A stretch of 64,000 nt of DNA from Marinoscillum sp040218045 (GCA_040218045.1 JAVJQA010000030.1:1-64000); one strand, 5' to 3'; counted from the first letter of the stretch, positions 1 to 9,691 are shown. A program made the numbers and translations. The notes: generated by a model not told the origin, from the sequence alone.

Positions 1-124
1 GCTGTCTCAAAAGGTCTTAACAAACAGTCATCCTGAATTTATTTCAGGATCTTAACCGCGATTAGCTGTTAAAATCAAAGATTCTGAAACAAGTTCAGAA
101 TGACTCCAACCTTTTGAGAACAGC
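1..124. repeat. Palindromic intergenic repeat, family A, long copy
   Basis: Terminal inverted repeats (bases 1-15 and 109-124, GCTGTCTCAAAAGGT against ACCTTTTGAGAACAGC) enclose two smaller hairpins: ATCCTGAA/TTCAGGAT at 30-50 and ATTCTGAA/TTCAGAAT at 81-101. A shorter relative lies at 48766-48832, where the middle part is missing. Inner hairpins resemble those of family B (12234, 18948, 25686). It lies just downstream of the esterase gene and may stop or stabilise its transcript. The true left edge could lie outside the window. Confidence 0.75.
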
Positions 125-154
125 TTCATTTTCAACTATACTAAACAGGTCACA

Positions 155-3058
155 TTACCTCTTAAGCAGTCCGCTTTTTATCTTTTGCCCATCCAGCATC
201 ATTTTGTAAGTGTACATGGATTGGGATAAGTTGCCAAGTACCAAAGCCGTAGTATTACTCGTGATGGCTTCATCAAGAATCAAAGCCCCAGTCAGATCGT
301 AAACCAGGAACCTGGCTGATTCATTTAAATCATAGCCTTCCACATTGACGTTCAGTCGCCCATCTGTCCCAATCGGGTTTGGAAATACTACAATCTGCTG
401 CTCATTAGTTAAATCATCTGACTCAGCAATACTTTCTTCTGCACTGCGCGAACTGGAGCCTGATGCTGAATAGATTTTAGCCTGAAAGACAGTGGCATCC
501 GTATTGACAAGACTTACATCAGCCACCATTTCGGGTTTTGATGAAACCGTAGTGGAGGCAGCAGTATTTCCATTCTTTTTATACAGGATGTTGTTTCCCT
601 TGCGTTCAATTCTGAGCACGTCATCTTTTGAGTAAGTACCGAGATAAACCCTATTAGAACTTTCACGCTGCCAGTAGGCATTGTTATACCTGGAGACTTC
701 AAAACCATAATCAATAGATTCTGGTCGGTCGTTGGTATTATAGGAAGACAAACCAAAAGCAAGATTGGCTTTATCGGTCTCCTGTAGGGTCATTTCTACC
801 CAACCATCTGAACCAGACGCTAACGATTGACTGGATTCAGCTCCACTATTCCCCCAACCATAGGATGCTGTCTTTTTCAAATCATTCCCGTTCTGAACAG
901 CGCCATTTATGGAAACCCAATTTACATACTCAGCTCCCTCTTCAAAAGAGGAGTTGGAATTGGAAGAGCCAGATGAGATCTTTCCTTTAAAAACAGTAGC
1001 TCCTGTGTTGAGGAAGGCCACATCTGCTACTAAAGAAGGTGATGATGAAATGTTGGTGGTAGAGATGGTGTTTCCATTTTTTCGATAGAGTATCCGATTA
1101 CCAGATCGTTCTATTTTGAGAATGTCACCTTCTTTATAGTTACCCAAATACTTCCTGTCACCGTTTTCTCGCTTCCAAAACGCTCGGTTGTATTTGGACA
1201 GTTCAAACCCATAATCAGTTGAACCAATATTATCATTGATATTGCTTTTAGACAAACCAAACACAAGATCAGTCTTTGTGTCATCTTCGATGGCCATTTC
1301 TATCCAGCCATCTGAATTGGAGCCTATCGTTTGATTTGATTCGGCACCACTGTTTCCCCAGCCATAGGATGCTGTTTTCTCCAGATCATTGCCTTTTTTT
1401 GCTGCACCATTGATATTCACCCAGTTGATGTACCCATCCGCCGGATCCTGACTTGAACCAGAGGTAGCGTGAATCTTTCCATCAAAAACTGTGGCCGCGG
1501 TGCTGTAAATACATACATCTGCAACAAGAGAAGGTGCTGATGAGATGTTGGAGGAAGCTATAGTACTTCCATTTTTCTTGTAAAGAATCTTGTTGCCTGA
1601 TCGTTGAATCCTCAATACATCTCCTGAATTGTAGGTTCCCAGATACTTTCTGTTTCCATTTTCTCTTTTCCAGAAAGCACGATTGTACCTGGACAACTCA
1701 AAGCCATAATCTGTTGAGCCGATTTGGTCGTTGAGATTGTCATCTGACAACCCAAATACCAGATCAGTCTTGCTCACATCCTTGATGACCATTTCTATCC
1801 AACCGTCCTGATTTGAGCCGATAGTTTCTCTCGATTCTGCTCCACTATTGCCCCAGCCATAGCTTGTGGTTTTTTCAAGATCCGGCCCTTTCTGAACAGC
1901 CCCATGGATATTGGTCCAGGTTATGTAACCATCACTGTCACCTCCGGTTGATGTGGAGGTGGTAGTAGCGCTAGCCTGATTGGTATATTCCGAATTACCT
2001 GACTCATTGTACGCCTGTAACTTATAATAGTACTTGGTTGATTCATTAAGGCCCTTGTCGGTAAAAGTGGTAGAATTAGCCCCTACTGTAGCTGCTGTGG
2101 TAAATCCCGAACCAGAACTTTTGGATCTTTTGATTATGAATCCTTCTTCTACATTAGAATGGTCATCCCAGGTGATTTTAATGGAAGAGCTGCTCTGAGT
2201 AGAAGCCTGTACCTGTCCGGGAGCATTGGGAACAGCCGGACCGGACGATCCACCAGATCCTTTGGTTTTTGTCAGCAACCACTCGTATAAGTTTTGATTG
2301 TAAACTGAGTGATCTACCCTGTAAGTGGGTCCGGTGATACTATGCCCGGATTTGGGCACTATGGTCAACTTGACTTCTACAGAAGAGTTCCTATTGGGAC
2401 AAGAATTGAGAATGCTGATTGCCGTACGGCTTTGATTGATAAACTTACCGTCCCATTCACCGCAAAACCCCCAAACTGGAATTTCCCTGTCGGCAACTCT
2501 ACAAACCTTACCAACATTAGTCCAATAAGAAAGTGGCGCTATGGCCGCAAAGCGATTGGGTGAATTATAGTCACTATAAGCGGCTTCCCAGACTCCATTC
2601 CCACCCAGGGAATGACCTGTCAGGTATACCCTGTTCATATCTATCTTATAACCTGCTTCGTCAAGGATATATTTCCAGAATTTCTCTTGATTGGCTGAGG
2701 TCCAATTGTTTCCGGGTTTTAATTGTGGACTAATTACAATAAAGCACTTTTCTACACCACCAACATTAAAACAAATACTACCGTTTTCCTCGGCGCGTCT
2801 CGATGGGCAGCCTACTTTGGCTATTTCGTATAAATCTGAAGATCCATTTCCCCGTTCGCCTGTACCGTGTAAGTAAACAAGTAGCGGATATTTTTTAGTG
2901 CTGTTGTGATAACCTGGAGGCAAGTGTTCCAGATAACCTCCTACGGCACCCAAATTTCGTGTAACTGGTTTTGTGTTTTTTAAATCGGAATTACTGTCTA
3001 CAGCAAATAAAGTGGTGTTTGTAATAGCAAATACAATAAGTAAAACAAGCTGTTTCAT
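155..3058 (-). CDS. T9SS-secreted alpha/beta-hydrolase esterase with FN3 and three repeated domains
   Basis: 967 residues with a signal peptide (about 1-19). Residues 40-265 form an esterase of the polyhydroxybutyrate-depolymerase/feruloyl-esterase type: oxyanion HGTGERG near 64-70, nucleophile elbow GHSLGG with Ser150, and probable acid Asp203 (EWDG) and base His239 (SGHS). A fibronectin type III domain follows (about 278-365). Then three copies of a ~155-residue domain (about 377-530, 541-695, 712-870) share the core GWGNSGAES, DYGFELS and ILYKKNG motifs; they look like a beta-sandwich binding module, but I cannot name the family. The last ~75 residues (VFPNP onward, ending GLLKR) are a type A T9SS sorting domain. 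The protein is therefore probably displayed on or released from the cell surface to cleave ester bonds in a polymer. Substrate unknown. Confidence 0.88.
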   Translation of the reverse strand: MKQLVLLIVFAITNTTLFAVDSNSDLKNTKPVTRNLGAVGGYLEHLPPGYHNSTKKYPLLVYLHGTGERGNGSSDLYEIAKVGCPSRRAEENGSICFNVGGVEKCFIVISPQLKPGNNWTSANQEKFWKYILDEAGYKIDMNRVYLTGHSLGGNGVWEAAYSDYNSPNRFAAIAPLSYWTNVGKVCRVADREIPVWGFCGEWDGKFINQSRTAISILNSCPNRNSSVEVKLTIVPKSGHSITGPTYRVDHSVYNQNLYEWLLTKTKGSGGSSGPAVPNAPGQVQASTQSSSSIKITWDDHSNVEEGFIIKRSKSSGSGFTTAATVGANSTTFTDKGLNESTKYYYKLQAYNESGNSEYTNQASATTTSTSTGGDSDGYITWTNIHGAVQKGPDLEKTTSYGWGNSGAESRETIGSNQDGWIEMVIKDVSKTDLVFGLSDDNLNDQIGSTDYGFELSRYNRAFWKRENGNRKYLGTYNSGDVLRIQRSGNKILYKKNGSTIASSNISSAPSLVADVCIYSTAATVFDGKIHATSGSSQDPADGYINWVNINGAAKKGNDLEKTASYGWGNSGAESNQTIGSNSDGWIEMAIEDDTKTDLVFGLSKSNINDNIGSTDYGFELSKYNRAFWKRENGDRKYLGNYKEGDILKIERSGNRILYRKNGNTISTTNISSSPSLVADVAFLNTGATVFKGKISSGSSNSNSSFEEGAEYVNWVSINGAVQNGNDLKKTASYGWGNSGAESSQSLASGSDGWVEMTLQETDKANLAFGLSSYNTNDRPESIDYGFEVSRYNNAYWQRESSNRVYLGTYSKDDVLRIERKGNNILYKKNGNTAASTTVSSKPEMVADVSLVNTDATVFQAKIYSASGSSSRSAEESIAESDDLTNEQQIVVFPNPIGTDGRLNVNVEGYDLNESARFLVYDLTGALILDEAITSNTTALVLGNLSQSMYTYKMMLDGQKIKSGLLKR

Positions 3059-3433
3059 ATTGGTTTTTTTTTATTTTTTTGATGAAACCATGAAATCAAG
3101 GCAGCTAATTAAACAATCTAATTTTGATAACTTCCAGTAGGTAGAACCTAAAATGCGAGGTTATATTATATCACAATTCTGCTTTGTGAATTCTTATTGT
3201 AAATGCCTGTGATAGGAGGAGATATACAAGGTCAAATATGCCGATTCAGGTGCATGAAGCTTATTTTTTAGACAACCCTTACAATTACCTTACATTTTTA
3301 AATTTGACAAAACCTTTAAAAGCAAAACAAGAAATGTGCTAAATCATTGAGAGATTTCTTTCGAAAACAACCATTTATTAACAGATGCATTGCCTACATC
3401 GAGATAGAGTGCATGAATTTGAGTATGCACTTG
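3059..3433. other. Intergenic region upstream of the esterase gene
   Basis: 375 bases between the start of the esterase gene and the end of the exchanger gene, both on the minus strand. It is AT-rich, with a T-run at 3063-3077 directly next to the esterase start. It must hold the esterase promoter. I see no clear gene, repeat or hairpin in it. Confidence 0.5.
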
Positions 3434-4408
3434 CTAACCCCGCATGACCAAATAGGTGATATATGCAAAGTAAATCGCCACAAAAACCAAACCTTCAAAT
3501 CGACTTACTTTGGGTTTTTTACCGTTGATTACAGCGAAGATCAACACCGTATTGGAAAAGATGAGCATCAGAATGTCGTCGTTGTTCAGCTCATTAAATG
3601 GCAATGGTTTAATCAAGGCACTAATTCCCAAAATCCATAGAATATTGAAAATATTGGATCCAATGACATTGCCTATAGCCATGTCAGCGCGTCCCTTTTT
3701 GGCCGCTACTATACTGGTAACAAGTTCTGGCAAGGAAGTTCCCACGGCAATTACTGTGAGGCCAATAAATGATTCGCTCAACCCGAAGTTCTGCGCCATC
3801 AATATGGCTCCATCTACAATCCACTTGCCACCGATAAACAACCCAAACACCCCTAAAGACACTAGAATAAGTGATTTGGTCATGGACATAAGCTTCACCT
3901 CTGATTCTTCAGGATCAATAAAATCTTCCTTTTTATCCTGGCTTACCACATAAATGTAGGTCATGAACAACCCGAAAAACAACAACAAAAGCACTCCATC
4001 CAAACGACTAATAGATAGACCTGTACCTTCCTGGCTAAAAAGGGTGGCATTGGCAAGAAATCCTACCATAAACGTAGCCACCAGCGAAATTGGGATTTCC
4101 GTATAATAGATACTCTTCTGTATTGGCAATGGCTTTACTAAAGCGGAAGCTCCCAGGATGAGTAGAATATTGGCAATGTTACTACCAAAGATATTTCCGA
4201 TGGCCAACTCCGAACTTCCTTTTAAACTTGCCAGGACATTTACAATCAGCTCTGGCATGCTAGTACCAAACGAAACAATGGTAAGCCCAATGATCAACTC
4301 AGGAATGGCAAATCGTTTGGCAATAGACCCAGCTCCATCTACAAGGATATCAGCAGATTTAATTAGGATGACAAACCCAATAACGAATAAAATATAGGTG
4401 ATTAGCAT
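3434..4408 (-). CDS. Calcium/sodium antiporter, CaCA family (YrbG-like)
   Basis: 324 residues, about ten membrane segments. The two inverted alpha repeats of the CaCA superfamily are clear: the first around residues 35-95 with SFGTSMPEL and GSNIANIL, the second around 215-275 with AVGTSLPEL and GSNIFNIL. The acidic residue in each PEL motif binds the cation. The length matches bacterial YrbG-type exchangers, which move Ca2+ out against Na+ or H+ across the inner membrane. The ATG lies four bases after the stop codon of the upstream PAP2-like gene, so the two are probably co-transcribed. Ion specificity cannot be read from sequence. Confidence 0.9.
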   Translation of the reverse strand: MLITYILFVIGFVILIKSADILVDGAGSIAKRFAIPELIIGLTIVSFGTSMPELIVNVLASLKGSSELAIGNIFGSNIANILLILGASALVKPLPIQKSIYYTEIPISLVATFMVGFLANATLFSQEGTGLSISRLDGVLLLLFFGLFMTYIYVVSQDKKEDFIDPEESEVKLMSMTKSLILVSLGVFGLFIGGKWIVDGAILMAQNFGLSESFIGLTVIAVGTSLPELVTSIVAAKKGRADMAIGNVIGSNIFNILWILGISALIKPLPFNELNNDDILMLIFSNTVLIFAVINGKKPKVSRFEGLVFVAIYFAYITYLVMRG

Positions 4409-4412
4409 TTCA

Positions 4413-5036
4413 TCAGACAGTTAAGATTTTTTGGCGATAATGTTTGTCTCCAAAGGCTTTAATTGCATAAGCAAAAAACACCCCGGAAAGTATGTCAATA
4501 CTATAATGCCCTCTGGCTAAAAACAGAGAAATTACAATGATCAAGAATGAGATAAACAACCAAATCCGAAAAGTTGTATTTTCCGCCATCAGGAAATACA
4601 GATAGCTCACTCCCGTATGACCGGAGGGATATACTCCCAGTTCATAATTTGAAAACCCGCTAAATGGACTCTCAGTACCATCAAACATTGGTGGATTACC
4701 GAAAGGCGTCAGTATAATGAATACAGCACGCACCATGTGAAATGCCCCGATTAAGATAATAAAGTACGGGATTTCAGCGGTGACGCTATGTTTGATTACG
4801 TACCAGATGAAGATGGCCAATGAAATGACCGAGAAGAAATCGTATAAATAATCCACATCGAGGTAAGGAATGTTATTGAGGATCAAATCTGAAAGTACAG
4901 GGAGTGTTTTCCCTTCATTGATGTAATGATGTAAATAACTCTGCGACATTAGATTCAAAGCAATTCCAGTAATTAAGAAAAGGACCGAAACATGAAAAAC
5001 GGGTCTTTTAAATAAAGCTTTGATATCAATTTCCAT
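4413..5036 (-). CDS. PAP2-like membrane phosphatase (sphingomyelin-synthase-like subgroup)
   Basis: About 207 residues with around six membrane segments. The motifs PSGHT and RGHYSID are those of the PAP2_C/sphingomyelin-synthase-like branch of lipid phosphatases and phosphotransferases; the canonical PAP2 KxxxxxxRP and SRxxxxxH blocks are not obvious. It probably acts on a lipid phosphate or head group in the inner membrane. I chose the ATG at 5036 rather than the GTG one codon upstream. First gene of a two-gene unit with the CaCA exchanger, and divergent from the response regulator; the inverted repeat at 5101-5141 sits between them. Confidence 0.78.
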   Translation of the reverse strand: MEIDIKALFKRPVFHVSVLFLITGIALNLMSQSYLHHYINEGKTLPVLSDLILNNIPYLDVDYLYDFFSVISLAIFIWYVIKHSVTAEIPYFIILIGAFHMVRAVFIILTPFGNPPMFDGTESPFSGFSNYELGVYPSGHTGVSYLYFLMAENTTFRIWLFISFLIIVISLFLARGHYSIDILSGVFFAYAIKAFGDKHYRQKILTV

Positions 5037-5100
5037 CACTCATGGATCATTTAGTTACCTCATCGATGTAATCAAATATGGTGCAAAATATTTAAACAAA

Positions 5101-5141
5101 TCTGGTTCAAAACTGAACGTCATTTTCAGTATTGAACCAGA
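5101..5141. promoter_or_regulatory. Long inverted repeat, candidate operator for the adjacent response regulator
   Basis: Arms 5101-5117 and 5125-5141 match at 16 of 17 positions when one is reverse complemented, around a 7-base spacer. Each arm also contains its own dyad, TTCAAAACTGAA (5106-5117) and TTCAGTATTGAA (5125-5136), i.e. two TTCA-N4-TGAA sites whose centres are 19 bases apart. It lies in the divergent promoter region of the PAP2-like gene and the OmpR-type regulator, so autoregulation by that regulator is the simplest reading. There is no T-run, which argues against a terminator. Confidence 0.6.
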
Positions 5142-5182
5142 ATTCGTGCTCATCTTTGAGGTGATAATGTTTTTATGTACTT

Positions 5183-5860
5183 ATGCGACTGTTAATCATT
5201 GAAGACGAAAGCAAACTCCTAAGATCTATATTGGAATATCTGAAGGATGAGGAGTATATCATTGATAGTACGGGAAGTTTTCAGGAAGCAGTGGACTTCA
5301 TTAGCATTCATCATTATGATTGTATGGTGGTAGATCTGATGCTCGGAGATGCCATAGGTACCGGTTTTGACCTGATCAAAACTTTGAAATTATACAAAGC
5401 AGACACTGGCGTAATCATTATTTCTGCAAAAGATTCACTGGAAGATAGAATCACTGGCCTGGAGTTTGGATCTGATGACTACATCACAAAACCTTTTCAC
5501 CTCGCGGAGCTTAAAGCCAGGATTCGATCAGTGCTAAGGAGAAGATTTCATCAAGGGCTGGATCATGTGGAGTATGGTGACATTCGCTTGGTTGTAGATA
5601 AAAAGGAAGTTTATATGTATGATATTAAGCAGCCATTCTCCCCTATGCAGTTTGACATGTTGCTTTTTTTTGTCTCCAACAAGGAAAAAATAATTACCAA
5701 AACTTCCATCGCAGATCATTTATGGTCTGATGATTTTAGTTTTGGCTCGTATGATTTCCTCTATACCCACATTAAGAACCTAAGAAAAAAACTTGTTGCC
5801 GGAGGTTGCGATTATTTGGAAAACATATACGGTGTTGGATACAAGTTTGAAAAGAAATGA
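5183..5860 (+). CDS. OmpR/PhoB-family response regulator
   Basis: 225 residues. The receiver domain (1-115) has the acidic pair IIEDE near residues 6-9, phospho-acceptor Asp51 (VVDLML) and the conserved Lys in YITKPF near residue 101. A winged-helix DNA-binding domain follows (about 128-223), ending in the typical HIKNLRKKL and YGVGYKF signatures. Its stop overlaps the kinase start (ATGA), so the pair is translated together. DNA target unknown; the double dyad at 5101-5141 is the obvious candidate. It is divergent from the PAP2-like/exchanger pair, which may be part of its regulon. Confidence 0.95.
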   Translation: MRLLIIEDESKLLRSILEYLKDEEYIIDSTGSFQEAVDFISIHHYDCMVVDLMLGDAIGTGFDLIKTLKLYKADTGVIIISAKDSLEDRITGLEFGSDDYITKPFHLAELKARIRSVLRRRFHQGLDHVEYGDIRLVVDKKEVYMYDIKQPFSPMQFDMLLFFVSNKEKIITKTSIADHLWSDDFSFGSYDFLYTHIKNLRKKLVAGGCDYLENIYGVGYKFEKK

Positions 5861-7140
5861 AACTTTTATCCAAGTACTATAAGATTTATCTGCTGTTGAC
5901 AGTTCCTCTTTTCCTGGTGGTGTCTACAGGGTACTATTTCCTGCTGCTTAGTATCATTACAGGTAAAGCAGACGAGTTATTGAGAGAGGATAAAGCTTAT
6001 ATCATTAACCAGCTGCAAAGTTCAGAGGATCTGATGGATGTGATTCTGGACCTCACGGATGATTACGCTCTAAGACGTGTTGCAGAAACTCTCGTGGTGC
6101 CTGATCAGTTTAGTACCCTCATGATTTATGACCCTCTCGAGGAGGAAGAGGAGCCTTACAGGCAACTTTATTGCACCATTAGGCTAAACAATCAACAGTA
6201 CGAGCTCACTATTCGAAAATCTATGGTGGAATACAATTCCATCATGTATTCTATTTTCATTCTTGGTGTGGTATTCTCTTCCTTATTGATCCTTGGGTTT
6301 TCGTTGATCAACAGGTTTCTTACCAAAACCATCTGGTCACCATTTTACAAAACGATAACCACTTTGTCAATCTACTCACCGGAAACCAAGAAAGATCTGC
6401 AACTGGAAAAAAGTTCAATTGACGAGTTCGAGTTGCTGAACAAAACTGTAATGAGAATGAGTGAGAAGATTCGTTACGATTTCCTGCAACAAAAGAAGTT
6501 CATCGATAACGTGGCTCATGAAGTCCAAACTCCCCTGTCTATTGTCAACGCTAATATTGAAAATATTCTCCAAAACAAGCACCTCACCCAGGAGGATTAC
6601 CTTTCAATTCAAAACATCTCAGAGTCGTCAACCAAGCTTTCCCGGATTGTAAAATCACTTTTGCTGCTCTCCAGAATTGAAAACAATCAATTTGAACAAG
6701 TACAGCGAATAGATCTGGTAGAGCAACTGATCAATTATATAGACAGGAATAAGGAGCATCTTGAAAACAAGAATATTTCTTTCATCAATGAATGCCACTC
6801 CCCTTTTGCGGTATCTATGAATCCAGTATTAGCTGAAATACTTGCCTCAAACCTAGGCCAAAATGCCATTCGTCACAACATTGAAAATGGTAACATCTGG
6901 ATCCAACAAGGTGAGGGTTCAACCGGTCAAAAGCAACTGATCATTTCCAATCATGGGATTGCCGGCACCAAAGACCCTGTTCGGATGTTCGCAATGTTCC
7001 AAAAACACTCAAGAAACCCTGAATCCATGGGGATTGGGCTTTCAGTGGTCAAGGAGATTTGTGAAGCCTACAATTTGAGTATCGGGTATTTCGTTAATGA
7101 GAAAATTCACTGCATCACAATATCTATAGCTGATCAATAA
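5857..7140 (+). CDS. Sensor histidine kinase, partner of the preceding regulator
   Basis: 427 residues. A first membrane segment (about 9-34), a short extracytoplasmic sensor of about 95 residues with no recognised domain, and a second membrane segment (about 129-150). The dimerisation/phosphoacceptor domain carries VAHEVQTPL with His221. The ATPase domain has the N box (NLGQNAIRHN) and G2 box (GIGLSVVKEI). The G1 box reads SNHGIAG, with Asn in place of the usual Asp of DxG; related Bacteroidota kinases often vary here. Start overlaps the regulator stop by four bases. The signal sensed is unknown. Confidence 0.93.
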   Translation: MKLLSKYYKIYLLLTVPLFLVVSTGYYFLLLSIITGKADELLREDKAYIINQLQSSEDLMDVILDLTDDYALRRVAETLVVPDQFSTLMIYDPLEEEEEPYRQLYCTIRLNNQQYELTIRKSMVEYNSIMYSIFILGVVFSSLLILGFSLINRFLTKTIWSPFYKTITTLSIYSPETKKDLQLEKSSIDEFELLNKTVMRMSEKIRYDFLQQKKFIDNVAHEVQTPLSIVNANIENILQNKHLTQEDYLSIQNISESSTKLSRIVKSLLLLSRIENNQFEQVQRIDLVEQLINYIDRNKEHLENKNISFINECHSPFAVSMNPVLAEILASNLGQNAIRHNIENGNIWIQQGEGSTGQKQLIISNHGIAGTKDPVRMFAMFQKHSRNPESMGIGLSVVKEICEAYNLSIGYFVNEKIHCITISIADQ

Positions 7141-7163
7141 GGCTGACTAAGCATTTTGCTAAC

Positions 7164-7330
7164 TTTAACCCGATCATGCAATAGGATTCGTGATGAGGGC
7201 TTAATGTAATAACTCGGGAAGTTAGGTCTCGAAAGCATAGTATAGCTATGATGAGGGCATAATGAAGCAAAGCGGCTGATTTGAAACAAGTGAAGTCCGT
7301 AATAGAAGTTCTAGTATGATCGGGGTTAAA
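7164..7330. repeat. Palindromic intergenic element, family C
   Basis: A 167-base element with terminal inverted repeats TTTAACCCGATCAT (7164-7177) and ATGATCGGGGTTAAA (7316-7330). It fills most of the gap between the convergent kinase and 783-residue protein genes and ends just before the stop codon of the latter. A piece of the same sequence recurs at 12055-12083, at the other end of the three-gene cluster. No coding capacity. It resembles a small non-autonomous mobile element; no matching transposase is in the window. Confidence 0.6.
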
Positions 7331-7339
7331 TCGTTATGA

Positions 7340-9691
7340 TCAATTCTCACTCGTGAATAAATTGAAAACCGGAATATCGAATGCAAAAAACACTTGAAAA
7401 CGAGAAGATTTACCTTCAACTGTATCAATTGTGGAACTGCCATCCGTTGAAATATTTTTAATCTCACGCAGGTTCGGCCCCCACTGATAGCCCGCTCCTA
7501 CAGAAAACGGACATTTCGGCAAACCCACGATTGCATATAAACCCGGTGCTATCAGGTTCTTTAGTTGCACTTCCGGCAAAACCTCAACCTCCGCATCCTC
7601 AACAGTCTCTCCATCCACTGTATCTCCGTTACCAAAATCAGGATTCTGCAACCTGAAGGAGGCAAACGGACCGACATCCAGTAGTGAGGTATAAAATGTG
7701 AACGACATAGGCTTGTCCCAATTTGGGGTACCTTTTGAAATCGCTAAACCTATTGGCGCCCAAACACCCATGGTGCTCATGGATGTTTTTACATCCACGT
7801 TACCTTCATCTGCTACCAGCCACTCTTTTCCATAAAATCCTCCTAAATAAGAATTGATGGAGATATTGAAGATCTTGTTCTTTTTAATTGAAGCACTACC
7901 AGCTGGTAATGCTGCGGTACTGATCGCATTCTTGACTTCTTCTGAAGATTCCGCTTCTGCTATTGACGCCATAAAAGTAGCGTACTTTAGAAATTTAGTT
8001 GACCTTAGATCAATCTGGGCACTATCGAGATACTTCCTTTTGGCTTTATTAATATTGCCCGAAACACCTTGTCGTTGCAGCTCCTCCTTGATCTGCTTCT
8101 TGCCACTTGGGGCACTCTTCCCACTTTTAAAATCAAATTCCTCATTGTTCAATTTCACCAGTTCCAACCCTTGGGCATCCTGGTCGAGACCTTCAAATCT
8201 CTGTCTCGGATCATAATTTTTAAAGAGTGTGTCCAATACAGAAGTGAAATGTAAAACAGCTAGGGAATAGTTTTTCTCCCTCACATTCTTAAATACTTGA
8301 TTGGATAATCTGGCGGAGTAGGTATACCTGAAAACGTCATCAAACCCATTCATATGCTCATTTAGGCCTAAACTCTCCAGTGTTTTGAGCGAGTGGTCAA
8401 GAATAGCCAGAGAGTAGTCGACCAGATTGTAGTACTCAAGAAAATTTACCTTCTCCCCTTCTTCTTGCAGGCTTTTGATTCTTTGAATTTGCTTTTCCAC
8501 ATCATTCACCGCCACGCCAAGGTTGCGGTAATCTACTTGCAGCTTGCCAATTAGCTCAGCATTATTTTCCAGAAGGGAGGCCAGCTTCACTTCATTACCT
8601 TTCTTGTCCATAAATACCACACCTTGCTCTTCATTGGTTAGTTTAAACTGCTGATATACAAGTCCAAGGAAAATCCTGAAAACCACCTCATCATCAGCTC
8701 CGAGCATGTTTTTCTTTAAATCCGCCCATTTCACAAAACCGTTTAAGTTGGACGTGTCCCTGAGACTTTTGGATAAGACGCTGATCATTTGGAATGTAGG
8801 CAACAGATTATTGTCAATTTTATGTAAGTACCCTTTCCTGTCTTTGTCCTCCAGGTTTTCCAGCACATCCGCCGGATGCTCACCATTTATGATGTCTCTT
8901 ACGATCGTGACCCCTGCCAAACTGACGAATATAAATTTGAATTGATCATCTTGATCAGCCAATTCTTGATACTTTTCCAGGTTGGCAAGGTCTTCTAAAT
9001 GATAAAGCAGGTTTTCGAAATCTTCCTTAAAAGCTTCCTTCAGGATCTGAATTTTAGAGGCATACTCATAGGGTTCAGAGACACTCATAATTGTAAAAGT
9101 TTCTGGAAACACAACCTGAAACTCCTTACTTTCTTTTAGCACGTCCCGGAATCTATCAAAGAACATAATGTTTAGCTCCTGATTGGCTCTTTCGATCAAA
9201 AACTGGGCATAACCATCAGCAAAGGTAGTGGCATTGAGGCCACCTATAGAAGAAACTAAAGCCTTGGCAGAACCTGAAGATCCTACACCAGCCAATGAAA
9301 ACAAATCAAATGATTGAACTGATCCTGATACGGCAATGAAAGGATTATCAGCAATACCATCAGACAGAATGGTTATTACCTGGTCCATCATTCCTTTCAC
9401 AGTCGTTGAATCTGCTGAAGTCATGATAGATTGATCCATAAAGCCCTTGATACTACTTGAAATTTGATCAATACTTCCCTGCTTAACTTGACTCATATAA
9501 GGATACAATGCTTTCACCAAAGCTGCATAGTGCTGAGAAGTAATATTGACATTTACCTTTTGAGTGATGGTCTGGATTTTGGGATTGGCTTTTTGCTTGA
9601 TAACCAAAGCATCATGATAAGCCATCTGTGCGGAAAGTTCGGAGGCCGTCAATAAAAAAGCTGTTAGACAGAAAGTGAGTTTGGTTTTCAT
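7340..9691 (-). CDS. Large secreted or outer-membrane protein of unknown function
   Basis: 783 residues with a clear signal peptide (about 1-21, ending LSAQ). I do not recognise the family. The first ~600 residues are mostly predicted alpha-helical with charged stretches; the final ~150 residues alternate like beta strands (VGAGYQWGP, RFQVFFAFDIPVF), so the C-terminus may be a small barrel or sheet. No catalytic motif is visible. It is the last gene of a three-gene operon: its start codon is next to the stop of the subtilisin-like gene. The shared operon suggests it works with, or is processed by, its neighbours at the cell envelope. Confidence 0.8.
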   Translation of the reverse strand: MKTKLTFCLTAFLLTASELSAQMAYHDALVIKQKANPKIQTITQKVNVNITSQHYAALVKALYPYMSQVKQGSIDQISSSIKGFMDQSIMTSADSTTVKGMMDQVITILSDGIADNPFIAVSGSVQSFDLFSLAGVGSSGSAKALVSSIGGLNATTFADGYAQFLIERANQELNIMFFDRFRDVLKESKEFQVVFPETFTIMSVSEPYEYASKIQILKEAFKEDFENLLYHLEDLANLEKYQELADQDDQFKFIFVSLAGVTIVRDIINGEHPADVLENLEDKDRKGYLHKIDNNLLPTFQMISVLSKSLRDTSNLNGFVKWADLKKNMLGADDEVVFRIFLGLVYQQFKLTNEEQGVVFMDKKGNEVKLASLLENNAELIGKLQVDYRNLGVAVNDVEKQIQRIKSLQEEGEKVNFLEYYNLVDYSLAILDHSLKTLESLGLNEHMNGFDDVFRYTYSARLSNQVFKNVREKNYSLAVLHFTSVLDTLFKNYDPRQRFEGLDQDAQGLELVKLNNEEFDFKSGKSAPSGKKQIKEELQRQGVSGNINKAKRKYLDSAQIDLRSTKFLKYATFMASIAEAESSEEVKNAISTAALPAGSASIKKNKIFNISINSYLGGFYGKEWLVADEGNVDVKTSMSTMGVWAPIGLAISKGTPNWDKPMSFTFYTSLLDVGPFASFRLQNPDFGNGDTVDGETVEDAEVEVLPEVQLKNLIAPGLYAIVGLPKCPFSVGAGYQWGPNLREIKNISTDGSSTIDTVEGKSSRFQVFFAFDIPVFNLFTSEN

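Noticed and set aside
3347..3640. Plus-strand 97-residue frame
   Set aside because: It runs antisense into the CaCA exchanger gene, has biased composition and no recognisable protein.
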